From positions 50,769 through 114,768 of the forward strand of contig PACT01000024.1 of NCBI GenBank assembly GCA_002700285.1: a DNA stretch of 64,000 nucleotides. The letters run 5' to 3'. The stretch comes from Crocinitomicaceae bacterium. Lineage in GTDB: Bacteria > Bacteroidota > Bacteroidia > Flavobacteriales_D > Sanyastnellaceae. This document shows, piece after piece, positions 15,723 through 26,054 of the stretch. A program made the translations under genes and the position numbers. A model generated the notes under the pieces. It saw nothing but the letters and a program-made list of their open reading frames with translations. It was not told the DNA's origin and did not search any database. Position 1 is the first letter of the stretch; each line of letters opens with the position of its first letter.

Positions 15723-17015
15723 TTAAAGTCCAAGGAGTATTTCTTCTGGCTGTTTACCGCCAAATAACATTCTCTCTGGATTTTCAAGGAGCTGTTTTAC
15801 AAGGTATAAAAAGCTGACACTCTCTTTTCCATCTACAATACGGTGGTCATAACTAAGCGCAACATACATGATCGGACGGATCACAACTTGACCATCAATG
15901 GCCACTGGACGTTCAACGATATTGTGCATCCCCAAAATCGCACTTTGGGGGGGGTTGATAATGGGGGTCGATAACATTGAGCCAAACACACCTCCGTTTG
16001 TGATGGTAAACGTCCCACCTTGCATTTCGTCTACGGTCAGGACACCATCACGTGCTCTAATGGCAAGGCGTTTGATTTCGCCCTCAATTTCTGCAATAGA
16101 CATGACTTCTGCATTCCTTACAACAGGGACCATTAAACCTTTGGGAGAGCTTACCGCAATGCACACATCTACGTAGTCATGGTATAGCACTTCCTTTCCA
16201 TCTATCATCGCATTAACACCTGGGTAAGCAGCTAAAGCGGTTGTCACAGCTTTTGTAAAAAACCCCATAAAACCAAGACCGACACCTTTCTCTTCTTTAA
16301 ACTTGATCTTGTATTTGGCCCTGAGGTCCATAATGGGCTTCATGTCCACTTCGTTAAAAGTGGTAAGCATAGCAGTCTCATTTTTCACACCAACGAGTCG
16401 TTCGGCTACTTTTCTACGCAACATCGACATACGTTCTGATCGGACCTCACGAGATCCGGTCCATCCACCTTGAGCAGAAGCCGATGAAGGATCAAATCCT
16501 GCTGCTAAAGCTGAAATAACATCTTGTTTAAGAACTCTTCCATCTCTCCCCGATCCTAAAATTGAACCTGATGAAATTCCTTTGTCTGCCATCATCTTTT
16601 TGGCTGCAGGAGAAGGACTACCTTCTGCATAGTTTTTTTTAGAAACAGGGGCGACAACTGGCTTTTCGGGAGGTTTAACAGATGGAGTGACTGCTGGTGT
16701 GACAGGTACTGGATCATCAGCTGGTTCGGAAGGTGCTGGTACCTCTGCAGGTTTATCCATTCCGGCGGGACGCTTTGCATCAGTGTCAATCAGACAACAC
16801 ACATCTCCTACGGGTACAACATCTCCTTCTTCTACTTTTAACGTAATGACCCCTGCCATTTCTGCTGGAAGCTCAAGCGTTGCCTTGTCTGAATCAACTT
16901 CAGCAATGGGTTGATCCTTCTCAACATAATCACCATCGTTGACGAGCCAAGCAGCAATTTCCACTTCTGATATACTCTCTCCCGGACTAGGTACTTTCAT
17001 TTCAAGTATAGGCAT
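15723..17015 (-). CDS. sucB: 2-oxoglutarate dehydrogenase E2 (dihydrolipoyl succinyltransferase)
   Basis: A 430-residue E2 that forms the core of the 2-oxoglutarate dehydrogenase complex and passes succinyl groups to CoA. Domains in order: lipoyl domain (residues 1-76, lipoylated Lys in [11 protein letters not shown]), a Pro/Ala/Val-rich flexible linker (about 85-130), an E1/E3-binding domain ([15 protein letters not shown] to [10 protein letters not shown]) and the acyltransferase (about 205-430), with [21 protein letters not shown] and the catalytic [15 protein letters not shown] (His and Asp). It follows sucA by nine bases on the minus strand, so the two form an operon. E3 is probably lpdA at 24633. 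Confidence 0.95.
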   Translation of the reverse strand: MPILEMKVPSPGESISEVEIAAWLVNDGDYVEKDQPIAEVDSDKATLELPAEMAGVITLKVEEGDVVPVGDVCCLIDTDAKRPAGMDKPAEVPAPSEPADDPVPVTPAVTPSVKPPEKPVVAPVSKKNYAEGSPSPAAKKMMADKGISSGSILGSGRDGRVLKQDVISALAAGFDPSSASAQGGWTGSREVRSERMSMLRRKVAERLVGVKNETAMLTTFNEVDMKPIMDLRAKYKIKFKEEKGVGLGFMGFFTKAVTTALAAYPGVNAMIDGKEVLYHDYVDVCIAVSSPKGLMVPVVRNAEVMSIAEIEGEIKRLAIRARDGVLTVDEMQGGTFTITNGGVFGSMLSTPIINPPQSAILGMHNIVERPVAIDGQVVIRPIMYVALSYDHRIVDGKESVSFLYLVKQLLENPERMLFGGKQPEEILLGL

Positions 17016-17024
17016 GATTCTTTA

Positions 17025-19766
17025 TTATTTACGTGCGTATCTCATCACATCATCCATGATAACCTCATGTTTACGAGCGTATATGACTTGTGAGCCCGCC
17101 GCAGTCGTTCCGCTGGCAGGTCTAGCGATGGCCTCTACAATATCTCCCTGATAATGCATTGAAATAAACGGCCAAGCGCCCATATTCCTTGGCTCCTCTT
17201 GAAGCCAAACCACTTTTATATTTTCACCATATCGTTTAATTAAAAGGTGCAAAGTGTCCTGAGGGAAGGGATGCAATTGCTCAATCCGAATGACGGCAAT
17301 ATTAGACGTCCGTTTCTTATCCTGATCAGATGCTTCGAAGCGCTCTAAAAGTTCGTAGTAGATTTTTCCCGAACACAAGACAACGGTATCGACCTTTTTT
17401 GCATCGGAATCTTTTGACATGCGGGGATCGTCTAGAATTTCACGAAACTTGCCTTTTGCGAGTTCTGAAACCGTCGATACAGCTTTCGGATAACGAAGCA
17501 GTTTCTTCGGTGTAAATGCGACCAAAGGTTTGCGAAATGGACGCAAGACTTGTCTCCTCAGAAGGTGAAACATCTGAGCGGGTGTGGTGCAGTTTGTAAC
17601 AATAATATTGTCTCCCGAAGCAAGCGTTAAAAACCGCTCCAAACGGCCTGAACTGTGCTCGGAACCCATGCCTTCATATCCGTGAGGGAGAAGGATTGTA
17701 AGTCCATTCATCGTCCTCCATTTATCCTCTGCCGCACTGAGGAATTGATCCCAAATAATTTGAGCGCCGTTGTTAAAATCTCCAAATTGAGCTTCCCAAA
17801 TTGTCAAACATTTAGGCCTAGCGAATGCATATCCGAAATCAAAACCAGACACAGCATATTCAGACAGCAGGGAATTGTATATGGACAACTTTGCTTGACC
17901 TTTCTCAAGATTATTAAGCAAGATTACTTCTTCTTCTGTTTCTTCAGTCTTCAGGACTGCGTGACGATGGGAGAACGTTCCACGTTCTACATCCTGTCCT
18001 GAAATCCTTACAGGATAGCCTTCAACTAAAAGGGATGCATAGGCGAGTAATTCAGCCATGCCCCAATCTAGGCGATCAGCGTCGAGCATCTTTTTTCTGT
18101 CCTTGAGAAGCTTATCTACTTTTCTGAAAAACTTTTTTCCCTCAGGCAACGTACTTATTTTATTTCCTAACGCGCGGATTTTATTCTCAGGGCAACTTGT
18201 ATCTTGAGACGTTTTTAAGTCTACTGGAGTAGAACGTCTGTAGTCAGACCAAATACCTGAGAGAAAATCCTTCACTTGATTTGTTTCTTTCTCCTTCGCA
18301 ATCGCAAAACCTTTCTCCATTTGGTTCATCTGGGTTTGCTTAAGCGCAGCACCTTCTTCTGAAGTAATGGTCCCTGTGGAGATGAGCTGAGACAAATACA
18401 TCTCGTAAGGTGAAGGGTGAGACGCAATGGCTTTGTAGAGCTTAGGCTGGGTAAACTTAGGCTCATCCCCTTCATTGTGACCATACTTGCGGTATCCAAG
18501 TAAGTCGATGAAAACGTCTCTGTGAAAAGTTTGGCGATAGGATACAGCGATATTCATAACCTGCACAACAGCTTCAGGGTCATCCGCATTCACATGAAAG
18601 ATCAAACTCTGAGTCACCTTGCCCACGTCCGTGCAATACGTTGATGTGCGCGCATCAAGATAGTTTGTTGTAAAACCAATTTGGTTATTGACAATAATAT
18701 GTACTGTACCTCCGGTACGATAGCCCTTCAAGCCTGCCATTTGTACCACTTCGTAGACGATACCCTGACCTGCAATCGCAGCGTCTCCATGGACAAGTAT
18801 CGGAAGAACAGCGTTCTCGTCGCCGCCAAGTTCATCAATTAAAGCGCGAGACATTCCTAAAACAACAGGGTCAACCGCTTCAAGGTGAGATGGGTTTGGG
18901 GCAAGTGTAATGTGAACATCTGCTCCCGTATCCGCTTTCTGAGTTCTAGAATGTCCCAAATGATACTTCACATCTCCCTCAAAGCCATCATCTCCGGCGT
19001 ATTCCTTGCCCTGAAACTCACTGAAAATATCCATATAGGGCTTGCCTAGTATATGAGCAAGGGTGCTTAGCCTCCCCCTGTGCGCCATCCCTATGACGAC
19101 TTCTTTTACACCATGTTCCGTCCCCTTTTCAATGAGAGTATCTAAAGCAGGGATGAGAGACTCCCCTCCTTCGAGTGAAAAACGTTTTTGGCCCACAAAT
19201 TTCTTCTGAAGGAACTCCTCGAACAAAGTCGCTTGACTAATTTTCTTGAGAATATGAAGCTGCTCCTTTTTATTAAATTTTTTACGGTTATTCAATTCAA
19301 TATTCTCGCGTATCCAGTCCACGCGCTTAGGCTCACGTATGTACATATACTCAATACTAATGCTGTGGCAGTATGTATCTTCAAGGTGAGCAATAATGTC
19401 CTTAAGCTTTGCTGATCCCAAACCAATTTCTCCCCCGGCCTGAAAAACAGTCTCCAAATCAGAAGGATCAAGATTGTATTGCGAGAGTGAAAGGTCAGGC
19501 GTGTAAGTCCGTCTCTCTCGCACTGGGTTTGTCGATGTAAAAAGGTGGCCACGGGTTCTATATCCATGAATCAGATTGAGAACACTAAACTCCTTAATGG
19601 TTTGAGGGTTCGCTGCATCATCACCGAAATGAGAATTTGCCAAATCGAATCCCGCAAAAAAGAGTCGCCAAGAACGGTCAACAGATTCTGGATTGTTGAG
19701 GTATTGAGCGTATAAAACGTCCAATTGTTTAGGCTCAATATTATTTAAAAACGATAAAGGGTCCAC
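17025..19766 (-). CDS. sucA: 2-oxoglutarate dehydrogenase E1 component
   Basis: A 913-residue thiamine-diphosphate enzyme that decarboxylates 2-oxoglutarate in the TCA cycle. The N-terminal SFLNNIEPKQLDVLYAQYL segment binds E2. Other signatures are GMAHRGRLSTLAHILGKP, NPSHLEAVDPVVLGMSRA, HGDAAIAGQGIVYEVVQM (ThDP and Mg binding, with GDAA then NNQIGFTT), SSGRLERFLTLAS and WLQEEPRNMGAWPF. Length is typical. It is the first gene of sucA-sucB and has a good Bacteroidota promoter at 19796-19829, leaving a leader of about 25 bases. Confidence 0.96.
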   Translation of the reverse strand: MDPLSFLNNIEPKQLDVLYAQYLNNPESVDRSWRLFFAGFDLANSHFGDDAANPQTIKEFSVLNLIHGYRTRGHLFTSTNPVRERRTYTPDLSLSQYNLDPSDLETVFQAGGEIGLGSAKLKDIIAHLEDTYCHSISIEYMYIREPKRVDWIRENIELNNRKKFNKKEQLHILKKISQATLFEEFLQKKFVGQKRFSLEGGESLIPALDTLIEKGTEHGVKEVVIGMAHRGRLSTLAHILGKPYMDIFSEFQGKEYAGDDGFEGDVKYHLGHSRTQKADTGADVHITLAPNPSHLEAVDPVVLGMSRALIDELGGDENAVLPILVHGDAAIAGQGIVYEVVQMAGLKGYRTGGTVHIIVNNQIGFTTNYLDARTSTYCTDVGKVTQSLIFHVNADDPEAVVQVMNIAVSYRQTFHRDVFIDLLGYRKYGHNEGDEPKFTQPKLYKAIASHPSPYEMYLSQLISTGTITSEEGAALKQTQMNQMEKGFAIAKEKETNQVKDFLSGIWSDYRRSTPVDLKTSQDTSCPENKIRALGNKISTLPEGKKFFRKVDKLLKDRKKMLDADRLDWGMAELLAYASLLVEGYPVRISGQDVERGTFSHRHAVLKTEETEEEVILLNNLEKGQAKLSIYNSLLSEYAVSGFDFGYAFARPKCLTIWEAQFGDFNNGAQIIWDQFLSAAEDKWRTMNGLTILLPHGYEGMGSEHSSGRLERFLTLASGDNIIVTNCTTPAQMFHLLRRQVLRPFRKPLVAFTPKKLLRYPKAVSTVSELAKGKFREILDDPRMSKDSDAKKVDTVVLCSGKIYYELLERFEASDQDKKRTSNIAVIRIEQLHPFPQDTLHLLIKRYGENIKVVWLQEEPRNMGAWPFISMHYQGDIVEAIARPASGTTAAGSQVIYARKHEVIMDDVMRYARK

Positions 19767-19795
19767 GTAATCAAATTAGGTGTAAATTCCAGCAG

Positions 19796-19829
19796 CAAAG
19801 TTACATAGCTTAAATCGATTGGACGTCAA
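19796..19829 (-). promoter_or_regulatory. Promoter of sucA-sucB
   Basis: On the minus strand TTG (19829-19827), a 23-base spacer and TAACTTTG (19803-19796) match TTG-N17-23-TAnnTTTG with a perfect -7 box. Transcription would start about 20 bases before the sucA ATG. The -33 TTG lies at the very end of the upstream 121-residue gene. Confidence 0.6.
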
Positions 19830-20191
19830 TTTTTTATACTATTTAGGCGATTTTTCAACGCATAATTAAATCTCGTCAGAACCTTCAAAGCGGCGCGTTG
19901 AATAGATTGTTCTGCGAGCATTGTTGACCGCATCGAGGGATCCTCTATTTTAAGTGCCTTGCTCACCGTTCCCTCACCTAAATCGAGACGATAAAATGAC
20001 GCGTGAAGTCGATCTGGATCTACACGTATCGTATTCGCCATCCACACTTTAAAAGGTGTGTTTGACTCTTTCTCATCCAGTTGAAAATCTTTTACGATCT
20101 GCGCAAAGACCTCTTTTTGAAACGTGACAAACAACATTCCTTCGGGCAAGGATACTCCTTCGGAAAGACTAATTTCACTATAAAACGTCAC
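19826..20191 (-). CDS. Conserved-looking hypothetical protein in the rfbA/prenyl synthase operon
   Basis: A 121-residue protein that I do not recognise. It has no signal peptide or membrane segment, and mixed charge. The N-terminal half has alternating short strands (LPEGMLFVTFQKEVFAQIV, FKVWMANTIRVDPDRLHASF). The C-terminal 50 residues look helical (MRSTMLAEQSIQRAALKVLTRF) and end basic, KNRLNSIKN. Its ATG overlaps the stop of the polyprenyl synthase (ATGA), so it is translated with that operon and is very likely a real gene. A role beside isoprenoid or dTDP-sugar metabolism is inferred from position only. It is the last gene of the operon and is followed by the sucA promoter. Confidence 0.65.
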   Translation of the reverse strand: MTFYSEISLSEGVSLPEGMLFVTFQKEVFAQIVKDFQLDEKESNTPFKVWMANTIRVDPDRLHASFYRLDLGEGTVSKALKIEDPSMRSTMLAEQSIQRAALKVLTRFNYALKNRLNSIKN

Positions 20192-21141
20192 GAGGATCGT
20201 CTCATCACGGAACTTACTAAGCCTGAAAACAACATCCGCTTTTCAGAATCCAATCCCAGTTCTGACAAGGCCGATATCGCTTCCTCAGCGTATACGTTCA
20301 TTTTCTTTTGTGCCGCCACATCTGCACCAACTTCGCGCATTGCATCTCTCACCTTCTCTATTTTTTCTTGGCCATGAAGTTGCGAGAGAAAATGAGGTGA
20401 CAAAGCCCCTTTTTGCTGCGTGTAAAGCCAAATAAAGGTCTTCTTTTCTGCAGCGATATCACCCCCTACTTTCTTTCCTGTGTTCAACGCATTGCCGAAA
20501 GTATCTAGAATGTCGTCCTGTATTTGAAACGCAAGCCCCATCTTTTCACCGTACTTATACCACAGATTGACCCTGTCAGTTGTTGCACCTGCAGAAATTG
20601 CACCAAGTGCACAAGAAGCAGCCAATAGAACGGATGTTTTTAACCGAATCATCTCGAGATAATCATCGATCGTCACCGCTTCCTGCGTTTCAAACTCCAT
20701 ATCTGACTGCTGCCCTTCGCAGACCTGTCGAGCTGTTCTATTGAATACCTTTAAAACCTCTCTCAGGGAACCTTGAGGTGATTCTTCCAGAGACGAGAAT
20801 GCCAAAGAAAACATGGCGTCACCACTTAAAATTGCCGCGTTCTCACCAAATTTTTTATGCACTGTTGATTGACCGCGGCGCAACGGCGCGCAATCCATAA
20901 TATCATCATGCATCAGCGTGAAATTATGGAACAACTCAACAGCCACAGCGACAGGCATGGCTTTGTCAATCGTAGAACCTTCGGCTTCACAAACAGAAAG
21001 CGCAAGTAAAGGTCTAATCCGTTTGCCACTTATATTCAATAAGTAGTGGATGGGGGCGTAAAGACCGTCTGTCGGATAAACTGACAAAAATCTCTCTAAA
21101 CCAGAACTGAACAAATCATGTAGTGCTTCCGATTTGACCAT
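20188..21141 (-). CDS. Polyprenyl (trans-isoprenyl) diphosphate synthase
   Basis: A 317-residue all-trans prenyl diphosphate synthase that adds isopentenyl diphosphate units to an allylic diphosphate. GKRIRPLLALSVCEA, the first Asp-rich motif LMHDDIMDCAPLRRG, DMEFETQ, and the second Asp-rich motif FQIQDDILDTFG with GKKVGGDIAAEKKTF are complete, so the enzyme should be active. Length and motifs fit geranylgeranyl or longer products such as the menaquinone side chain; chain length cannot be read with certainty. The gene starts in a TAATG overlap with the rfbA stop, and its own stop overlaps the 121-residue gene (ATGA). Confidence 0.92.
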   Translation of the reverse strand: MVKSEALHDLFSSGLERFLSVYPTDGLYAPIHYLLNISGKRIRPLLALSVCEAEGSTIDKAMPVAVAVELFHNFTLMHDDIMDCAPLRRGQSTVHKKFGENAAILSGDAMFSLAFSSLEESPQGSLREVLKVFNRTARQVCEGQQSDMEFETQEAVTIDDYLEMIRLKTSVLLAASCALGAISAGATTDRVNLWYKYGEKMGLAFQIQDDILDTFGNALNTGKKVGGDIAAEKKTFIWLYTQQKGALSPHFLSQLHGQEKIEKVRDAMREVGADVAAQKKMNVYAEEAISALSELGLDSEKRMLFSGLVSSVMRRSS

Positions 21142-22013
21142 TATCTATCTTTTTTAGCAAGCTGAGCGAGTAAATAATCTCCATACCCACTTTTGCAAAG
21201 GGGCTTGGCCAAAGCGCGGAGATCATCATCTGTGATATACCCCATTCTCCATGCAACCTCCTCAATACTTCCAATCTTGAGTCCTTGTCTTTGCTCTATA
21301 ACTTTCACATATTGTGAGGCCGCGTGCAGACTTTCATGTGTCCCTGTATCAAGCCAAGCCATAGTCCTCCCTAGCTTACTTACTTTAAGCGCTCCCAACT
21401 TCAAGTATGCCTTATTGACATCTGTTATTTCATACTCCCCTCGCTTGCTAGGTGTTAATTTTTTTGCAATGTCGATGACTTTATTGTCATAGAAATACAA
21501 GCCTGGAATAGCAAAGTTTGAGCTGGGTTCTGACGGCTTTTCCTCCAAGCTTAATGCTTTTCCTTCATCGTCAAAATCAACGACACCATAACGTTCAGGG
21601 TCTCGAACATAGTAGGCATAAATTAGCGCACCCTCAATAGACGTATTCGCACGCATTGTGCGGCCGAAATGATTTCCGTGAAAAATATTGTCTCCTAGAA
21701 TCAGTGCGACACTACTCTCTCCAATAAATTCTTCGCCGATAACAAACGCTTGCGCAAGACCGTTTGGCACCTCTTGAACTGCATATTCAAAAGTGCATCC
21801 CAACGCGGAACCGTCTCCCAATAATCTTTTAAAAGCCGTTGAATCTTCCGGAGTGGTAATAATAAGTATTTCTCTAATTCCCGCAAGCATCAGTGTCGAT
21901 ATCGGATAGTAGATCATGGGTTTATCAAACACCGGCATAAGTTGTTTACTTACCGCCTTTGTCAATGGCCAAAGCCTAGTCCCGCTACCACCTGCTAAAA
22001 TGATTCCCTTCAT
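21141..22013 (-). CDS. rfbA: Glucose-1-phosphate thymidylyltransferase
   Basis: A 290-residue RmlA/RfbA that makes dTDP-glucose from glucose-1-phosphate and dTTP, the first committed step of dTDP-rhamnose synthesis. The nucleotide-binding [45 protein letters not shown] and [19 protein letters not shown] are diagnostic. Length matches the family. Its substrate is the product of the phosphoglucomutase domain fused to RmlD at 3709-6342. rfbB and rfbC are not in the window. It sits between an MMPL exporter and a polyprenyl synthase in one operon. Confidence 0.96.
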   Translation of the reverse strand: MKGIILAGGSGTRLWPLTKAVSKQLMPVFDKPMIYYPISTLMLAGIREILIITTPEDSTAFKRLLGDGSALGCTFEYAVQEVPNGLAQAFVIGEEFIGESSVALILGDNIFHGNHFGRTMRANTSIEGALIYAYYVRDPERYGVVDFDDEGKALSLEEKPSEPSSNFAIPGLYFYDNKVIDIAKKLTPSKRGEYEITDVNKAYLKLGALKVSKLGRTMAWLDTGTHESLHAASQYVKVIEQRQGLKIGSIEEVAWRMGYITDDDLRALAKPLCKSGYGDYLLAQLAKKDR

Positions 22014-22023
22014 GCGTTTCGAT

Positions 22024-24546
22024 TCATGACTCCAAGTTATCAGATTTTACCCTTCTTTTCACAATGTCTTCATGCTTTTCATTTCCTTTCCCTGGTGTGA
22101 TGCCATAGTCTATCCTTAATTTCTCAAGTTCTATGTCCTCCTCTTCATCAATTATATGCATTAAAGGCTCCTGAAAAGCTTTTGTGGTCACGAATTGTTC
22201 AAAGCTTAAAAGCAAAGTAGGAAGCAGCAGTAGGTTGGCAAACATCGCAACCAAAAGCGTCACACTTACGAGCAAACCTAAAGAACGTGTGCCATCAAAG
22301 TCAGAGAGTGTAAACATCATAAATCCACTGAAAAGAACGACTGAGGTGTACATCATACTCACGCCCGTTTCCTCCACCGCTAAAATGACGGCCTGTTTGA
22401 TGTTCCAATTCAGACGTCTGAGTTCTTGCCTGTATTTGGCCAAAAAGTGGATTGTGTCATCAATGGAGATGCCAAACGCAATAGAAAATACAAGAATGGT
22501 CGAAGGTTTAATCGCAATCCCTGTCCAACCCATAATTCCTGCGGTAAACAAGAGCGGCATAATGTTGGGGATAAGTGCGATAAACACCATCCTGACAGAT
22601 TTAAACAGAAGCGCCATGACAAGTGCAATCAGGAGAATTGCAAGGGAAATACTGATCGAAAGGTTTCTCACTAGATAATGGGTTCCTTCGAGGAAAACAA
22701 TACTGGTACCTGTCAGTGTTATGTTGTATTTTGATGGTGTGAAAATAGAATCTATGCGTGGACGTAAATCATCCATAAGCTCATCCATTTCAATGGTGCC
22801 AATGTCTGCAATTTGGGCAGATATGCGGGTAATCGTTTTCGAAGAATCCAGAAAGTTTCTTGTCACACTTACCGCATCAACACTCCCTTTTGCTTTTTTT
22901 TCAGTGCGTCGTGTATACGAACGAAGCTTCATCTTTTCGTGGTTAGAAATGGGCAGGCGATAGCCCGACTTTTCACCATTATTCAGTCCCTGCATTGCAA
23001 ATTTTGTCGCATCTACAGCTGACATACTTCTGCTGAATTCAGGATATTCAGCCAGCAATCGCTGCATACGCTCTATCTTTTTCAGGTTTGGCAATGAAAG
23101 TGCATCGCCTTCCACACCGCAATCAATGAGCATTTCAAAAGGCATGACGCCATTAAAATTATCTTCTAGCCAAGCGAGATCAATCAGCACTCTGTCATTT
23201 TCAGGAAGGTCGTCGACCATGTTTCCCGTAGTTTGAACTTGCACCATTCCGGCAATAGAAAATGCCAATAGAAGGAGCGACACGAGGTACACAGTCCTCC
23301 TTTTATTTTGAACGAAATGGATGAATACCTGAACCACTTTATACACCCATTTACGGTCAAGATGTGAGGTTTGGCGAGGCGCCGGTGGAGGAAGAAGCGA
23401 GAGTAACGTAGGGATCACCGAAATGCTTATCACAAAGACACCCAATATATTTAAAGCGGCAATCGTCCCGAAATTCTTTAAGATCTCACTTTGGGTAAAC
23501 ATGAACGTCGCAAACCCCAACGCAGTCGTGATATTCGTGAGAAGTGTCGCGTTTCCGACTTTCGTAATCATTCGCTGCAGTGCCATGGCTTTGTTCCCAT
23601 GCTTCTTGAATTCAGCGTGATATTTATTGACCAGGTAAATACAGTTGGGGACACCTATGACGATAATCAAAGGAGGAATAAGAGACATTAAAAGTGTTAA
23701 GGGGTAATCGAAAAACGCGATTGAGCCCACAGACCAAACCACCCCTATTGCAACAACACTTAGACAAACAACTGCCGTGACAAAATTTCTAAAAAACAGA
23801 AGTAACAAAAGAAAAGTAACGAAAAGAGCGGCACCGATTAACAAACCTATTTCACCCTTGACCTTGTTTGTCATTTGGATCCTCACAAAAGGGAGTCCAC
23901 TTATGTAAGTTCTGGTACCCGTTTTTATACGCCAGTTGTCGACTAGGGTAGTGATATCCTCAACGACAGTGCCTCTGTCTTTTGAGTTAAACAAATGTGG
24001 GTCTATAAAAACCATCATTAAGATCGCACCCGTATTTTCAGCATAGAGAACGTCCTCAAAAAACGGCAGATTTCTCAGTTGACTATAGAATAAGTCTACA
24101 CTGTCTTGAGAAATCGCGGGGCCACCCCGAGTCAAATTAGAGGCCAAAGGAATGACCTTAAAGGTCGCATCTGAAGTGTCCTTTTGAACAGAAAAGGCAT
24201 TAAACACAGTGAAAACAGAGTCAATAATGACCGTCTGAACGCCCTCAATGTCAACTCGAATATCTCGAATATCTTCAGAGAGTTCGAACCAATTCTGAAG
24301 GCCTTCTGACTTGAAAAGGGATGAATCTTCAACGCCGACCACTAGCAGATTCCCCTCAGCACCGAAATGCTTCAGAAACCTTTGATGATCGAGATACGTG
24401 GAATCCGTCTTAGGCAGAAGCCCATCAAATGAATAAATAAGGCGAAGTTCAGGAATATATGTTCCTATGAAAACTGTCGCACCTCCTAATGCAACAAGCA
24501 CCAGAAAACGATACCGTAAAATGAATGACGCTAATTTTGACCACAT
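22024..24546 (-). CDS. RND/MMPL family exporter, Bacteroidota type
   Basis: An 840-residue transporter with the duplicated RND layout: one membrane segment, a periplasmic domain, then a block of five segments, all repeated. The first block ([19 protein letters not shown] onward, about residues 235-390) and the second ([17 protein letters not shown] onward, about 660-810) are sterol-sensing-like. [18 protein letters not shown] in the second block and [19 protein letters not shown] in the first carry the charged residues used for proton coupling. No adaptor or TolC gene is nearby. Cargo is probably a lipid or other hydrophobic compound, but that is inference. I use ATG at 24546, which matches homologues starting M-W-x-K-L-x-x-F-I-L-R; an upstream ATG at 24597 is possible. 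It leads the operon MMPL-rfbA-prenyl synthase-hypothetical. Confidence 0.88.
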   Translation of the reverse strand: MWSKLASFILRYRFLVLVALGGATVFIGTYIPELRLIYSFDGLLPKTDSTYLDHQRFLKHFGAEGNLLVVGVEDSSLFKSEGLQNWFELSEDIRDIRVDIEGVQTVIIDSVFTVFNAFSVQKDTSDATFKVIPLASNLTRGGPAISQDSVDLFYSQLRNLPFFEDVLYAENTGAILMMVFIDPHLFNSKDRGTVVEDITTLVDNWRIKTGTRTYISGLPFVRIQMTNKVKGEIGLLIGAALFVTFLLLLLFFRNFVTAVVCLSVVAIGVVWSVGSIAFFDYPLTLLMSLIPPLIIVIGVPNCIYLVNKYHAEFKKHGNKAMALQRMITKVGNATLLTNITTALGFATFMFTQSEILKNFGTIAALNILGVFVISISVIPTLLSLLPPPAPRQTSHLDRKWVYKVVQVFIHFVQNKRRTVYLVSLLLLAFSIAGMVQVQTTGNMVDDLPENDRVLIDLAWLEDNFNGVMPFEMLIDCGVEGDALSLPNLKKIERMQRLLAEYPEFSRSMSAVDATKFAMQGLNNGEKSGYRLPISNHEKMKLRSYTRRTEKKAKGSVDAVSVTRNFLDSSKTITRISAQIADIGTIEMDELMDDLRPRIDSIFTPSKYNITLTGTSIVFLEGTHYLVRNLSISISLAILLIALVMALLFKSVRMVFIALIPNIMPLLFTAGIMGWTGIAIKPSTILVFSIAFGISIDDTIHFLAKYRQELRRLNWNIKQAVILAVEETGVSMMYTSVVLFSGFMMFTLSDFDGTRSLGLLVSVTLLVAMFANLLLLPTLLLSFEQFVTTKAFQEPLMHIIDEEEDIELEKLRIDYGITPGKGNEKHEDIVKRRVKSDNLES

Positions 24547-24585
24547 AAGCCCCGCAAAGAAACAACAGAGCAAGCCAGAGTTGGC

Positions 24586-24593
24586 TACCTTTG
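24586..24593 (+). promoter_or_regulatory. Possible -7 promoter element of lpdA-pabB
   Basis: TACCTTTG is an exact TAnnTTTG match, 39 bases before the lpdA ATG at 24633, in the gap between the divergent lpdA and MMPL genes. No TTG is seen 17-23 bases upstream, so support is limited. Confidence 0.35.
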
Positions 24594-24632
24594 TCATCTA
24601 TTTGCAATAATTATATCAATTTCTCATCTGAA

Positions 24633-26036
24633 ATGGAAACCTACGACGTAATTGTTATTGGAAGTGGTCCTGGAGGCTACGTAGCAGCAATCCGATCTGC
24701 TCAATTGGGAAAGCGAACTGCTTTAATAGAAAAATACGCAACACTGGGAGGGACATGCTTGAATGTAGGATGTATCCCATCAAAAGCATTGCTCGACAGT
24801 TCTGAACATTATCACCAAGCGAAGGAGCAGTTTTCTGCTCATGGTATTGGGGTAGGCACTTTGTCGATCGATTTCCCTCAAATGATCAGTCGCAAAGGAG
24901 ATGTCGTCAATCAAACGACAGCGGGAATTGATTTCCTCATGAAGAAAAACAACATTGATGTTCATCATGGCGTGGGCGCTTTTGTGGATTCCCATACGAT
25001 TTCAGTGACTCCTTTAAAATCGGACAGCTATAACTTGGCGGCAAAACATGTCATTATTGCAACAGGTTCAAAACCAAGTACACTTCCATTTATCGACATT
25101 GATAAAAAGCGCATAATCACTTCAACAGAAGCCCTTTCTCTTGCCAAACGCCCAAAATCTTTGGTGGTGATTGGAGGAGGGGTGATCGGCCTCGAGCTCG
25201 GGTCTGTCTATGCACGCTTAGGCACAGAAGTTACCGTAATCGAATACATGGACTCCTTAATCGCATCGATGGATCGCTCTATGGGAAAAGAACTTCTTCG
25301 TTCTTTGAAAAAATTAGGAATCAAATTTCATCTAAAAACTGGAGTCAAAGAAGTCAAAGCTGCGGGAAAAAGCGTCACCATTAAGGCCGACAATAAGAAA
25401 GGAGAAGAATTGACATTCAAAGCTGAATACTGCCTTGTGAGCGTGGGGCGCAAACCATTTACAAATGGGCTTAATCTCGAAGCTGCCGGAATTACGACGG
25501 ATGAGCGTGGTATGATCCCTGTCGATGAGAAGCTCCGAACTACGCAACCTCATATCTACGCAATTGGGGACGTCATTAAAGGCGCTATGCTCGCGCACAA
25601 AGCTGAAGAAGAAGGCGTTTTCGTCGCAGAAATAATCAACGGCGAGCATCCCCACATCGATTACAACCTCATTCCGGGCGTCGTATATACATGGCCAGAG
25701 GTAGCGTCAGTCGGTCGTACTGAAGAGCAACTGAAAGCGGAAGGGATCGAGTACAAGGCGGGGTCTTTCCCATTTAAAGCCAGTGGCCGAGCGCGTGCGA
25801 GCATGGATACAGATGGCTTAGTCAAAGTCCTTGCGCACGCTGAGAGTGATGAGGTCTTAGGGGTTCACATGATAGGTCCGCGCGCCGCAGACATGATTGC
25901 AGAAGCGGTCGTGGCCATGGAGTTTCGAGCCTCCGCTGAAGACATCTCACGCATGAGTCACGCCCATCCCACCTACACCGAAGCCCTGAAAGAGGCTGCT
26001 CTGGCTGCTACAGGAGATAGAGCCCTTCACGTTTAA
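24633..26036 (+). CDS. lpdA: Dihydrolipoyl dehydrogenase (E3)
   Basis: A 467-residue flavoprotein that reoxidises the lipoyl groups of 2-oxo acid dehydrogenases and glycine cleavage with NAD. FAD-binding VIVIGSGPGGYVAAIRSAQLG, the redox disulfide GGTCLNVGCIPSKALL, NAD-binding VVIGGGVIGLELGSVYARLG, YAIGDVIKGAMLAHKAEEEG and the C-terminal catalytic HAHPTYTEALKEA (His-Glu pair) are complete. I start at ATG 24633, since homologues begin just before the FAD motif; a TTG 14 codons earlier is unlikely. It is about 4.9 kb from sucA-sucB and may serve that complex as well as others. pabB follows, 18 bases after its stop, on the same strand. Confidence 0.96.
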   Translation: METYDVIVIGSGPGGYVAAIRSAQLGKRTALIEKYATLGGTCLNVGCIPSKALLDSSEHYHQAKEQFSAHGIGVGTLSIDFPQMISRKGDVVNQTTAGIDFLMKKNNIDVHHGVGAFVDSHTISVTPLKSDSYNLAAKHVIIATGSKPSTLPFIDIDKKRIITSTEALSLAKRPKSLVVIGGGVIGLELGSVYARLGTEVTVIEYMDSLIASMDRSMGKELLRSLKKLGIKFHLKTGVKEVKAAGKSVTIKADNKKGEELTFKAEYCLVSVGRKPFTNGLNLEAAGITTDERGMIPVDEKLRTTQPHIYAIGDVIKGAMLAHKAEEEGVFVAEIINGEHPHIDYNLIPGVVYTWPEVASVGRTEEQLKAEGIEYKAGSFPFKASGRARASMDTDGLVKVLAHAESDEVLGVHMIGPRAADMIAEAVVAMEFRASAEDISRMSHAHPTYTEALKEAALAATGDRALHV

Positions 26037-26054
26037 TCCGTTTACGTCAGCTTC

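Noticed and set aside
24547..24597. Upstream start of the MMPL exporter at 24597
   Set aside because: It would add 17 residues rich in Cys, Gly and Leu not found in homologues, and would place the lpdA promoter candidate inside the gene. The ATG at 24546 is preceded by TTTCTTTG eight bases upstream.
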